A stretch of 64,000 bases of DNA from Lenzites betulinus (taxonomy: Eukaryota; Basidiomycota; Agaricomycetes; Polyporales; Polyporaceae): contig JABYQU010000006.1 of assembly GCA_022264855.1 (NCBI GenBank), positions 186,001 through 250,000 of the forward strand. Reading direction: 5' to 3'. Below are positions 1-10,809 of the stretch, piece by piece. Each line of letters begins with the position of its first letter. Within the stretch, counting starts at the first letter, position 1. The position numbers and the translations under genes are program-made. A model generated the notes under the pieces. That model saw only the letters and a list, made by a program, of their open reading frames with translations. It had not been told where the DNA came from and did no database searches.

Positions 1-865
1 GTACTTATCCCGAGGACCACGAAAAGGTATGCGCCAGGACGACAGTCCCTCCCTCGGGACGCACCTTGACTGGAGCGGCGGACGGCTTGCTACGGGTGCG
101 CGACCCGGGTCCCTAACGCAGCCTGAAAGCAAGATCACGACGAACCGATGAGGGGCCCAGAGAGACTGAGCCGCACCTTCTGGGCGGCGGGACGGCTTGC
201 TGCGAGGTCCAGCCCCGGGTCCCGAGTCGCAGACTCGCCGCGTCACAGGAGAAACGAGACAGACGGACGGACAGACGACCGACCTTCCTGGTCTTGAAGC
301 TTGAGATCTTGAGACTTAACGCGAGGCGGACGTCGACGGCGGACGGGACGCTCGGAGACATAGAAGATATCAGTATGAAGCAAGCGGAAAGGGAGGAAGG
401 GGAGGGAAAACGCACCGCATGTGGGGGAAGGAGAGCAAGATGAGAATGGGCAGAAGGCGCGCTCCTGCCCGCTATTTATCCCCTGGAGGAGGCCTCCGTC
501 AGCGGGAGGTTGACTGTGCCAGCCTCCAATGTCACCCGCCGATTGCGGTACTACTCGGATCGCTGTGTAAACGGCGTGCCCAGACCTGTGTCGAAGCGAA
601 CAAGATTTATGCCCGGTCCGGGATGTAACCCTTCACTCGCACTCTCGGTGGAATGGCCGTTTATTGCAATGGTTGGGGTAAGCCCCGCCAAAGGATGAGA
701 ACGACATTCGATAATTTCATCACTGATATTCCACATGCAGACCACATGCCAAAACAAATATCGCATAGAGTTGAATCCAGCGCCGGATTCTCACACACAC
801 ATACAACACCGAACTTGAACGGGTCGGGACGCTTAACGCCAGCCTCTCACTCACTCACTCACTCA
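1..865. other. No gene seen; imperfect direct repeat
   Basis: No coding region with fungal splice logic is convincing here. Two GC-rich segments, about 74-121 and 182-231, resemble each other: both carry GACGGCTTGCT followed by a CCCGGGTCCC core and end near CGCAG. They look like a roughly 48-bp imperfect direct repeat. A short ACTC-type simple repeat at about 849-866 abuts the stop codon of the minus-strand gene remnant that follows. Confidence 0.4.
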
Positions 866-1869
866 CTAGTCCTGGGTCGGCGCCTCGAGGACGGTGATCT
901 TCAAGTTCCCGCAGACGGTCTTGACAAGCTCTGCGCGCGATTTGCCCGGCCTCGGGTACTGCGACGCAGCGAGTTCGAATGCTGCCGCCGCGCGTTCCTG
1001 CAGAGAGCGCGATCGAGTCGTCAGAAAGGACTTAGGGCACACCCTCCACGCGCGTCACGCATGGGGGGAAACGAAACGGCGGTCGACTCACCCACTGCGC
1101 CCTGATCTCCGCGACGCGGGTCGGCGAGAACGAACGCAGCCACGTGTGCAACGCCTGCGGGACAAGGGTGCGAGGGACCGGTCAGAGCGCGCATGCGGGA
1201 GCGGGGCGGGCAGGGGGAGCATACCCAGATCGCGAAGTGCAGCACAGTGATCAGCTGGCCGACCACGGCGCCGTCTGGGGCAAAGGGGCTCCCCGGCGAG
1301 ATGAGCAGGTCCTGCGGGGGGGACGGGGGCGCTGTCAGCGGCGCAGACGCGTCCGGGGTGGGGGTGGGAGACTGACGCGCTGCTCGGCGAGCGCAGCCAT
1401 GAGGTCCCTGCCGGGCCGTGAGCAGACTGCGGGCGTGGGTAGGTGGGCAGTGGATGGCGGCGGGCTTACGCGTAGAGGGTGACGAAGATGGTGAAGTCGG
1501 CGACGACCCTCCTCACGCCTCGAAGCGCGTTTGAGAGAGCTGCGTCAGGTGCATGCATCTGCATCAACACCAACTCGGAGGCGCATATGTGTCGGGTGAA
1601 CAGCAAACGGACCTCGCTGAGCACATTGGTCCAGCCTGCCGCATTTATGAAAGTACCGGCGAGGGCGCTCTGGATGCCCTGTGAACAGATGGAGACACCG
1701 TTAGAATGCATATACGACACAGACAGAGCGGGGTCACGCCTACATCGCCCTGGCCGGAGAGATTGGCGGGAGTAGCGTCGCGGGTGATGTTGCGCGCGCC
1801 CGTCGTGTCCACAGTGAGCACATGGATGCTCTCGAGGGTGACAGCGAGAGAATGGTGTTGGGTGCTCAT
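866..1869 (-). pseudogene. Broken copy (copy E) of the local seven-exon gene family
   Basis: This minus-strand relative of the genes at 8077, 10810, 41494 and 43236 keeps all seven exons and their splice signals: 1869-1744, 1678-1613, 1539-1470, 1407-1377, 1311-1225, 1154-1092 and 997-866. Exon 1 encodes a 42-aa start with the family motif GARNITRDAT. Exon lengths equal those of the other copies (126, 66, 31, 87, 63 nt) except exon 3, which is 70 nt instead of 77. The 7-nt loss shifts the frame and puts a TGA in frame after about eight codons. Downstream exons still read well in the family frame, so the damage looks recent. A sequencing error or a functional shortened product cannot be excluded. 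A TATA-like element lies about 76 bp upstream (1941-1949, minus strand). Function of the family is unknown. Confidence 0.8.
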
Positions 1870-3653
1870 GGTGCTCTTGATGGGGGCTGGAAGATGCTCG
1901 TGCCAGTGCGGATGGCTACTGAAGCTCTGTAGAACGTGAGGTTTATATCTCTACTCCCGGCGTCAAGACACCCACCGAAGAGCTGGTAGGTACGTACTCA
2001 TCGTCCAATGTGTGAGCAATCGAGGGACCGGAAAAGGGACGCTTCCTCGATGAGCTCCTGGGGATGGCGTGAAGATGGTCACCAGAGCGGCCGCGCCACA
2101 TTCTTGTAGTCTGGTGAAACCTTGGACGCGCAGGGAATCGTCAGCAGGCGCGTGTGCGAACGTCTCCAAACGTCAATGAGGGCACGGGTACAAAGCCAGA
2201 GTGACTGGCGGTTGCGAACATCTGTCAGAGGGACACGACGTAGCCGTCAGGAAATCACCGTGGCGAACGTAGTCGTTATACATACCCTAGGACCAGTACC
2301 GGTCAGCTGACGGAATCTTGGCAAGGTCGTATACGAGGACTGGAAGTTGCCATACGCACTGCACTGTAGTTCGGCACCGTTGACGTCCGATGCGGTGGTT
2401 TGAACGAAGGCTACAGACGCGCGTAGCCCTGTCGACGCCGCCAGACGTCCAGAAGATGGCCTCATGGTAAAGGATAGTGCGTCGGTGCTGAGCATAATTT
2501 GACCCTGGTGGTCTCTTGGACGGCCCAGAGCGCTTAAGCGTATATATTGAAGATGCTGGGCGTTGGGGGATTGTTCAGTACTAGTGGAACCTCGAGTGTG
2601 CCGCGGTACATGATACTAGTACGTACCTAGTGCGGGAGATGACTGCTGTCACGGTAGGCAGTGGCTCGTTGCCTACCGAGCAAAACTGTTCTAAAAATCG
2701 AAACAAGAGGTGAGCACTGGATGAAAACCGTTTGCAACTCACTCAAAACACGATAAGTCGGCCGAAAGTCTACCTCCTGTCTCGACTTGTAGACCCATTT
2801 GAACCTATGGGCATTGGTCTAATGCCCGTCATGTGTATCAGGTTCGGAACAAACGCTCAGTACTACGGGCATACCACATAGACACCGGCGAAAAGTCGAA
2901 TCAAGAGGTAACCCTTCAACCGACTTATCGCGTGTTGTGTGAGCTGCAGACGATTTTCGTCCAGGGCTTTATCTCTTGTTTCGGTTTTTGAAGGGTTTTG
3001 CTCTGTCGGCAGCGGGCCACCGCCTGGCGTGTATTTAGCTATGTTTTCTGTTTCGATTGAAGGTAGATTGTGATTGCAGTGCTATTGCGCGCGGGTAGTA
3101 CCTGCTATGCGGCCGTCTACAGCAATACATAATCAGTAGGCGGGTTTTCAAACAATCCCGGAGACATACCTAGTGAGTGCGACGCTAAAGCTTATAAGCA
3201 TGTGCGTGACGTGTGGGAGGTACTACGTTCTGCCTGGGGATGTGGTCGAGCCACATACGTAGCCAAGTCACAGACTATTGTGGTGCTTCTTGGATGTTGC
3301 ATGCAGGTCGTCGCTGGTCCTAAGAGTCAGACGTATGCGAAATCGTAGGGGCTCGAAGTCATAAAATTCATAAGTCAACCACGAAACAGAGCAGAGCGCG
3401 CTCGCGAGCCGGAAAGGGAAATAAAGAATTACGCCAGTGCTCTAGTACAATAGCGGCCAAGGGTATCCACGAACATCTCTCAACGTTCTCTGAGTCTACA
3501 GCGAGAAAATGAAGCGTTCAACAGCATAAACGATCAAAGACCAACGGCACCACGCCTCGTCCCCGAATTTTGCCGCTCGACCGCAGAAGCGCAGAAGCGC
3601 AGAAGCGCAAAAAGCGGAAGAGCAGACGAGCAGACGAGTCGGCGAGTCGGCGC
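1870..3653. other. Intergenic region holding a foldback element
   Basis: The right part of this gap is the upstream region of the palI 3' end; the left part is the promoter side of the minus-strand family copy E. Apart from the foldback element at 2650-3031, no gene, tRNA or repeat is recognisable in 1950-2649 or 3032-3653. Confidence 0.4.
2650..3031. repeat. Foldback (MITE-like) inverted repeat
   Basis: Arms of 139 nt at 2650-2788 and 2893-3031 are reverse complements of each other at roughly 80-85 % by eye, around a 104-nt loop. Shared blocks include GAGCAAAAC, CGAAACAAGAG and GATAAGTCGG. The left arm also carries its own perfect small hairpin (CGGTAGGCA at 2652-2660 against TGCCTACCG at 2670-2678). 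The loop has a GGGCATT/AATGCCC hairpin. No open frame and no clear target-site duplication are seen. It may be a non-autonomous transposable element, or a locus able to make a long hairpin RNA. Confidence 0.75.
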
Positions 3654-5237
3654 CTAGTAGCGGGGACGGCGGCGGAAGCGGTCCATCCACGAGTACTTGT
3701 ACGTCGTCGCGCCGTCGTGGCGGTCGCGCCTCCGCCCGAAGCACACCGTGCAGCCTGCGAAGGTCAGGAGCAGGAACGACACGAACGTCAGCCAGAAGCC
3801 TATTGCCCGTGATCGTCAGCATCGCTCATGTATCATCATGCACCCACGGAGGGCGGCGAGGGCAGGGAGAGCAGACATACCGGGAGCGGTGTTCGTATTG
3901 GAGGAGACGCCGTCGAGCTTGCCCATCTGGTGCTTGACGAAGACGTAGAGCGCGATGTCGATCGCGAACGCGATGAGCGTGAGGAGCGCGGCGAGGAAGG
4001 AGACGAGGGACGCCATGAGGGTCACCGTCACGTGCGAGGAGAAGGAGAGCAGCAGCGCGATGAAGGTGATGGCCGTCGCTGAGGGAGGGGTCAGTGCTGG
4101 ACGACGTATGCGGGGGAGGGATTCTGCAGTGGGGCAAAGGTTGCGAATTCGTTCGCGGTCGTTACGAATATGTACTAGTGGTGTTGGTGCACTTCGAGAG
4201 CCTTTTGCACCTATATGTTCCAACAGGTTCTCCACCGTGATAGTGATGTGCAGCGTGGGGAGCTCAGTGAAACTGGTGCAAGCCGCCCATATGATAAACA
4301 TGGTCGCACGAAAACCATATGTAAACCTTTGCATCCCATTGTCCCATCCTGGAAACATAGATGGGGCAAGAAAACCATATTACGCGCTAGTCACGCTTCG
4401 TTTTCTCCGTGTAAGCAACGGCTACCAGGCTGATACCCCGAAACCACCTTCAGGCTTCGGGGGGGCATGAAGTGGTTTCGGTGCATCATTACAAGGGTGC
4501 GTTCAGCTGCAAGAATCGGCCCGTTTGGGGTGCGCGATTATCTCCACTCTAGGGACAACCCACGCTCCGGCTTCTCTCAGATTGTCCCTTAACAGCAAAC
4601 AAACTGCTCCCACAAACGACCGTTTCTTGCCACTGAATGCACTATAGAGTTCCATGCGCCCATTTGAACACATCACACAAGCGCCATAAATCGGCCAATA
4701 AGAGAACATAATTTTCCAATATTGTCCAACTGGTGCCAAGACATACTGTAGATGCCCGCCATGATAGAGGGAGTAGGAGTAAGGGACGTACCGACGGGAT
4801 GGACGGCGAGTCCGCGTGTCCAGGAGGCGCCGATGGTCACAAAGTCTTGGCGTTGAGCGTCGTAAACAATTGTCGTGTAGGCGTTATGGGCCGCGCTGCA
4901 GGCACGGGTGCCCGTCTTCTCGTACCAGCAGTCCGCCCTGTCCTGGGTGTCAGCACATGGACTGCATACAGCACATTATGTGCGCGCAGGCACTTACCAG
5001 GTGCCGAACTAAAATCAACCGCTCAGCAAGGGCCTAGTGTCTCGCACAGGCTAGCGCACTCACTCGTAATTCATTGACGACGTTGGTGTCGGTGCCCACG
5101 GTGGGGTTGCCATCCTTGAACTTGACACGCGCGACGTCGAGCGTCGTGAGGAAGGGCAAGCCAATGGAGACCAGGAAGAGCAGCACGAATGCGCAAAAGA
5201 GGAAGATGATCCCGGGGATGTGGAAGGCTCGTGGCAT
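3654..5237 (-). CDS. palI: PalI/Rim9 (SUR7/PalI family) pH-response membrane protein
   Basis: Predicted 222-aa protein from four exons: 5237-5064, 4942-4792, 4078-3881 and 3799-3654. In fungi, PalI/Rim9 acts at the plasma membrane and helps the PalH/Rim21 ambient-pH sensor. Four hydrophobic segments are visible: residues about 7-27, two in exon 3 (from ITFIALLLSF through IDIALYVF) and one in exon 4 (FWLTFVSFLL). Exon 3 ends with the very typical KHQMGKLDGVSSNTN stretch. Between segments 1 and 2 lies an extracellular-type domain with two cysteines, CWYEKTGTRAC. The start matches the usual MPRAFHIPGI of basidiomycete homologues. The protein lacks the long cytoplasmic tail of ascomycete PalI. 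The second intron (4079-4791) is 713 bp, unusually long for this genome. The gene is divergent from H2A.Z. Confidence 0.88.
4079..4791 (-). other. Unusually long intron of the palI gene
   Basis: This is ten times longer than neighbouring introns. It holds two copies of GAAAACCATAT (about 4310-4320 and 4370-4380) and an imperfect hairpin formed by CCGAAACCACCTT near 4438 and AAGTGGTTTCGG near 4470. It may be a decayed insertion; no open frame is visible. Confidence 0.5.
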
Positions 5238-5887
5238 GGTCGTCAGCGGGAGATCGTCGCGCGCGAGGGAGGACGTGCAGATCTAGTCGAGGGCGAGGGG
5301 GAAAAGATGGGGACGGGGAGCGGGCAGGCTTTTGTACGGGCGATGGCAGCCATGGAAGAGCGTGTTCGCGTTCTCGGCTCGCTCCACCGCACGGAGGAGG
5401 AGGAGCGTTCGATTTGTTTCCACGCGGGTATGTAATGTAACTACCAATATAAGTAATCAGTTTAGCCAGCCATCGCGCCCCGACGCGCTGCTCTCGCGCG
5501 TACCTGGCCCTAACCCCACCCCATCGCGCTATGACGCACTGCACGTGACCAGCGCGACGCCTCCTGCAGATCTTGTTGAGAGATCTTGCCCCGCTCGTCC
5601 CGATCACCGACGCACGGCGTCTCACTTTCCCAGCTGAGCCACGCCGTGCATACATCCTTTCTTGCTTTCCTACCACCACCTCCGCCGCCGCCCTCGCGTG
5701 CCCCTCCTTTCCTCGCGCGTTTTCGGTCACTGCACGCGCGTCCACAATCTTGAATTGCCTGCTCGGATTTGTGAGCGAAACCCCTGTGTACGTCCGTGCT
5801 TCGTGCGTGCCGCAAACACCACTCATGCAGTTTTGCACTTTTCCGCATTATACAGACACTCTCTGAACTCGTCTCGACTGCACGAGG
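5238..5887. promoter_or_regulatory. Divergent intergenic region, palI / H2A.Z
   Basis: These 650 bp separate two divergently transcribed genes and must hold both promoters. The H2A.Z-proximal half is pyrimidine-rich on the plus strand, as is common upstream of highly expressed fungal genes. No specific factor site is claimed. Confidence 0.5.
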
Positions 5888-6576
5888 ATGCCTCCACAAA
5901 AGAAGGGCGGTGTTAAGGCCAAGGCCCCACCCTCCTCAGTCGCCGCCATCCCCGCGGAAGTGCCCGCAGCCCAGCGCACCCTCCAGACGCGTAGTCAGAA
6001 GGCCGGTCTCCAGGTTCGTACCCAATAATCAATCCTCTTTCTGCATTCCGTGCGCCTCCCTTGACGCGTTTGTCATCTTAAACGCGCGCGCTTACACGGC
6101 ATCCCTCAGTTCCCCGTGGGCCGTATCCACAGGTACCTCAAGCAGCGCACACAGCACAACGTGCGCATCGGCGCGAAGGCCGCCGTGTACACATCCGCCA
6201 TCCTGGAGTATCTCACCGCGGAAGTGCTGGAGCTAGCAGGTGCGCATCCGGCTGTACCGTCGTGCAACCGCGCACAGAGAAGCTGATTCGCGCGTGGGCC
6301 GTGATCAAAGGAAACGCCTCGAAGGATCTCCGCGTGAAGCGCATAACGCCCCGCCATCTCCAACTGGCCATCCGCGGCGACGAGGAGCTCGACACACTCG
6401 TGCGCGCCACCATCGCGGGAGGAGGTGCGTCTCACTTGCACCCGCTCGTCCAGACTTTCATCGCGCTAACCTCCCTAACTTTTCTCTTCGCGCACGCGAC
6501 CATAGGTGTATTGCCATTCATCCACAAGAGCCTCACGCAGGGCAAGAAGAAGGCCGGCGCGGAGGGGCAGCAGTAG
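5888..6576 (+). CDS. htz1: Histone H2A.Z variant
   Basis: Exons 5888-6013, 6110-6239, 6311-6424 and 6506-6576 give 146 aa. The core carries [18 protein letters not shown], then [20 protein letters not shown]. The segment [20 protein letters not shown] followed by [19 protein letters not shown] is diagnostic of H2A.Z rather than canonical H2A. H2A.Z replaces H2A in nucleosomes near promoters through the SWR1 complex. The N-terminal tail is lysine-rich (KKGGVKAK). The C terminus, [16 protein letters not shown], is the docking and tail region. All three introns are short with GT-AG ends, and the four phases join cleanly. The first ATG fits the family length (about 130-145 aa). Confidence 0.95.
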
Positions 6577-8076
6577 GCGTCTTTCCTCCCCAAAAGTCTG
6601 GGGCGGCCCGATCAGGGAACGCCGGTGCTTTGGATGCGTTGTGTTTGTGTTTGTGCGTTATCTATCTCGTTTCGTAGGCGGTGGCGCGCGCGCGTTTGGT
6701 GTACAGTAGGTTTGTATGTTATGCTATGTGCTTTCGCTCGTTTGGCCCTTTGGGAGGGGTATGCTAATTCTATCAGGTGCGTGTTAGCGCGATACCGACT
6801 GAGGCCCGTACATATTTCTGCAAGAGCTGCCACCTGCAAAGTTCTCTCGAAAGCCATGCGCGTAATAACGTACTGAACACCACACACGAATGTGTACTTT
6901 GTGGTATGGTCAGACCATACTCCTCTACGCTGATCGCACCCCTGTTAAACGTACATATCATGGTAGGTGCTTCTCGAGGCATCCGGGTGTTCGTCTCACT
7001 GCTAGCAGTTGGTTGAGGCCCACCCAATTGCCGGAAGCTCATTTCTTCCACTCTTGGACCGAACAATACGGTTCCCCAGGCGTCCTCCGAAGTACGTACG
7101 TCTCGCTCCATACTCAAACCACTCCGGCACGGATGTGCGCTAATTCTATCAGGTACGTGTCAGTACTGCATAGTCATGCCGGGGTTACCGCCGGCGTTCG
7201 TCTTCCTGCTCAGTAATTTTATACAACGCTCATGGGACGTCCGCGTCAACCCGTGCCGAGATGGAGCGCCACGCCGTGACCCTTTCGCGGCTTCCAGGAT
7301 TCTACAACCATGCCGAGCGGCGACATGGGCGTCACGACATTACGTTCCTGTCAGGCGAATATCCGTCATGCTCCGGCTTCTGACATTGTCTTACGGATAC
7401 CCTACATGAACGACATTCTCGTCGATTAGTGGTCGAGAATGTCGCGGCCGCCGCAACGAATGACTATGACAGTACGCGAATACAGTGAGTACTTGCCAGC
7501 ATTTCTGTTCATAAAATATTATTATCACTAAACTTGAAGGTAGACGTTTGTGGGTCCAGATACGTAGACGCTCATGAAATCATACGATTACTTCCGCCCT
7601 CACTGGAGTCAATGCACGGCGGCTCTGTCAGGACCCTCTGGCAGGTATTCGCGGCCAGCGGCCACTATGGCCCTGTGTATGCCGACATGCACGTCTCGGG
7701 TGCTCTTGTCAGCTCCTTGGCCGCCTTGTGACGGTACGGTTCCGCCCGCCTGAGGTGTTTACCAGGACACAGGAATGTGGCGCGCTGGTCGAGCCGCTGC
7801 CTGCCGCTGCGCTGAAGACCATATTGACGGCATTGCAATGAATGCCTCTCGCAGGTATAACGAGTTCCGAGTCTTCCAGGTGCGTCGCTGTCGCTCGATT
7901 CATTAGTCACGCTGCGCGCACACCGCACGACGAGCTGGTGCTCCCCATTTCTTCGCAGCCCATTCTGACGCCTGGCGCGGGTACATAAACCCCCTAAGGA
8001 CGTCTCACAGCTGCAGCAGCCACGTACACCGCTACTACTACCCCCAGTCGAGTCTCCACAGCACCTCAACAGCACC
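6577..8076. other. Intergenic; left edge of the duplicated family unit
   Basis: The H2A.Z 3' region runs to about 6760. GCTAATTCTATCAGGT occurs at about 6762 and again at about 7138, a dispersed direct repeat. From about 7235 the sequence matches 9990-10809 and 40680-41493 and is the duplicated upstream region of the gene family. No separate gene is recognised. Confidence 0.5.
7964..7990 (+). promoter_or_regulatory. Core promoter module of copy A
   Basis: CCCATTCTGACGCCTG is followed by GTACATAAAC (7981-7990), about 90 bp before the ATG. The same pair recurs before copies B and C, and a TATA-like box alone before D and E. This suggests the duplicated genes kept a common promoter. Confidence 0.6.
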
Positions 8077-9086
8077 ATGAGCAGTCAGCAGCACGCCGCC
8101 GCCGTCATCCTCGAGAGCATCCGCGTGTTCAGGGTGGACCTGACCGGCGCGCGCAACATCACGCGCGACGCGACCCTCGCCAACGTCCGCAACCAGGGCC
8201 TCGTCAGTCTCCTCCCTCTGCATTGTGTCCTCAAGCTGACGACGTGCGCATCTGTCGGCAGGCCGTGCAGTACACTCTTCAGGGCACGTTCACCAATGTG
8301 GCGGGCTGGACGAACGCTTTCGCCGGGGTCCGTCGGTTTTCTGGCACTTTCTTGTCCTGATCCCTCGTCTCTAACGTGCGACGCCTCGGGTACAGCTCGA
8401 GCTCGCGCCCTTCGACGACAGCATCGCGATGCGCGTCGCCACCGACTTCACCGGCGCCATCACCGTCTTCACGTAAGTCCTCTCTACCGCTCACCACGCA
8501 GTCCACTTATTTACACCCTGGGTACGGCAGGGACCTGATGATCGCACTCATCGAGAAACACGTCAGTCCCGCTCCCCCTTGGGCACGTATCCCTATAGCT
8601 AACCACAACTATATATCGCAGGCCGTGCTCACCTCGCCCGAAAGCCCCCTCGCCCCGGACGGCGCGATCATCGGGCGCGAGATCTCCACACTCAACATCG
8701 GACTGCAGGTGTGTCCCTTGCTCAAGCTCGCCTCTTTCCTGCATACCTCGCACATCGCACACCGAGCGCGCATTCTGACGAACTCCCACCCCCACAGGCT
8801 CTGCTGTCGTGGTACCGCGCGTTCGCGCCGACGCGCCTGGACGAGATCAACGCGCAGGCGGTGAGTCGGTCGTGATTCATAGGTCCCGGGCCGGGGATGT
8901 GAACTTGAGTACGATGCTGACGCTGACGCCGCGCGTGCTTTGCAGCGACTCGCGCAGGACGCGTTCGAGCTCGCCGCGGCGCGCTACCCGCGCCCGACCG
9001 CGAGGGGCCCCGAGGTGCCCAATGTCGTCCAGGTCGGCGGGGAGGTGAAGGTCTCCTTCCCCAGCGAGGCGCCGGCTCGCAAGTGA
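8077..9086 (+). CDS. Unrecognised 196-aa protein, family copy A
   Basis: Seven exons (8077-8202, 8262-8327, 8396-8472, 8531-8561, 8622-8708, 8798-8860, 8946-9086) join in phase to 196 aa. I do not recognise the family. Visible features are an N-terminal VILESIRVFRVDLTGARNIT, then GWTNAF, a DFTGAITVFTDLMIALIEKH segment, SPESPLAPDGAIIG, and a basic-proline C-terminal part (AARYPRPTARG). There is no signal peptide, no membrane segment and no cysteine-rich motif, so a soluble cytoplasmic protein is inferred. It is almost identical to copy B (10810), with the same exon lengths and a shared promoter. Related copies are at 41494, 43236 and, broken, at 866-1869. Confidence 0.82.
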
Positions 9087-10809
9087 CCTGGAGGTGGACC
9101 GGTCTTGGTCGAGGTTGTGTTGGGATTCATGTTTGGCTCATCGTCAGATTCAACTCTGCGCGGGGTTTGTTTTGTTGTTTTCTTTGAGTACGATGAATTC
9201 ATCGAGTAGCGCTTTCGCCGCGGATGTCGTGTGCCGTGATAGATGAACATGCAAAATGAACGTCTCAGCCGCCACCCATCCGCTCGCTGTGGAGACTACC
9301 CCAAGCGTGCCGCGCGAACGACGCATGCCGGTTCTGTGCCGGACGCTAGGCTATTGCGGATGTCCTCGAGTGCGAGGGTGTCGACATCTCCATCCTCCGC
9401 TAGGGCACGGGCGATTTGAAGCTTCTGCTCAGCACGGGCTAATTAGCAGCTGTAATTTACGGTGAATCACACGTAATTCACATGCCAGGCCCCCCCGGCA
9501 TGGCTGGAATTTGGCTGTTAATCTCGGTTAATTAGGTAGGCAAAGGGGGACGGTGTGCATCGAGGAAAGGCATTGGTTCTCAATGTTTAGCGAGGCGTAG
9601 ATTATCTCGAAGCGGTTGTCAAAGCTCTCAGAGCTTTGTTCCGTACTCCTTGGATGCATACTTGGCACTGGCAGGATACTGTCCGTCGGCGGCGCCTATG
9701 AGCGCTCGAGTACTTGGTGGTCGACGCTGGCGCCTAAAAGCATCCAGGAGCTCGACCTCCGCGACGCTTCATCATGACGGACGTCCTGCTTCAGCTTCGG
9801 CACATCGCGCACTCTCTACCCACAAATGCAGCTGTGCTCGACACGGGCATGTGAACGATGCGGAGCTCTACAGAACTAGTAACACCAGCTGAGTTTGTAA
9901 ATATACCAAGTACTTTTTGATGGTCCTTTATTAAACCTATGGTCCTTGGGCACTTTTACTGCTCTTACATAGGTCAGAACGTGTGAGACCCAACCGACTC
10001 GTCCTCCACGTCAGCTCGTGCCGAGCTGGAGCGCCAGGCTGTGACCCCTTCACGACTTCCAAGATTCTACAATCACGTCCGAGTCGGGCGGCTCTGACAT
10101 GTGCGTTACAACACCACGTACATCCCTGTCAGGCGAATATCAGTCATTCTTCTTCGGCTTCTGACATTGTATTACGGATACCGTACATGAGCGGCGTCTT
10201 CATTGTCGATGAGCGGTTGACGAGGTCGCAGACGCCACAAGTAAAGACACTACAGGTACATAGTGAGTGGCAGAATATTTGTTGTTAATATTATCCACAC
10301 TCAACTTGAAGGTAGACGTTTGTGGGTCCATATACGCAGACGCCCATGAAATCATACGATTGCTTCCGCCCTCACTGGAGTAAATGCACGGCGGCTGTGT
10401 CAGGACCCTCTGGCAGGTATTCGCGGCCAGCGTCCACTATGGCCCTGTGTATGCCGACATGCACGTCGCGGGTGCTCTTGTCGGCTCCCTATGTGCCGAT
10501 GTCCTGCTCGCCTGAGGTGTTTACCAGGACGCAAGAATGTGGCGCGCCGGCCAAGCCGTTGCCTGCCGCTGCTCTGAAGACCATATTGACGGCATTTCGA
10601 TGAAGTCCTCTGGCAGGTATAACGAACTCTGCCAGGCACGGTGCTGTCGCTCGGGCCGCCAGCTGTACGACGCGTACGTACCCACCATCTCTTCGCAGCC
10701 CATTCTGACGCCTACTGCAGGTACATAAACCCCCCAGAGTACGCTGTATAGCTTCAGCAGCCATCCGCACACTACTACCATCCCCACCAAGCCGAGCACC
10801 AACAGCACC
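9087..10809. other. Spacer between copies A and B
   Basis: 9087-9330 is the duplicated 3' flank of copy A. 9400-9700 holds AT-rich simple sequence without a gene. 9857-9900 is the paralogue of the LINE target site (an empty site; see findings). From about 9990 the sequence is the duplicated upstream region of copy B. No additional gene is supported. Confidence 0.5.
10698..10730 (+). promoter_or_regulatory. Core promoter module of copy B
   Basis: CCCATTCTGACGCCT followed by GTACATAAAC at 10721-10730, about 88 bp before the ATG, as in copy A. Confidence 0.6.

Larger units (their letters stand above)
7235..9330 (+). repeat. Segmental duplication, unit A
   Basis: About 2.1 kb containing upstream region, promoter, gene copy A and 3' flank, all recognisably repeated in units B (9990-12110) and C (40680-42740). 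Shared landmarks are the 16-mer TGAAGGTAGACGTTTG (7538; matching 10307), CCCATTCTGACGCCT before the TATA-like box, and GATGAATTCATCGAGTAGCG in the 3' flank. Edges are approximate. Confidence 0.8.

Noticed and set aside
849..866. ACTC simple repeat as a possible CRISPR or telomere-like array
   Set aside because: It is only about four units of a tetranucleotide, an ordinary microsatellite.
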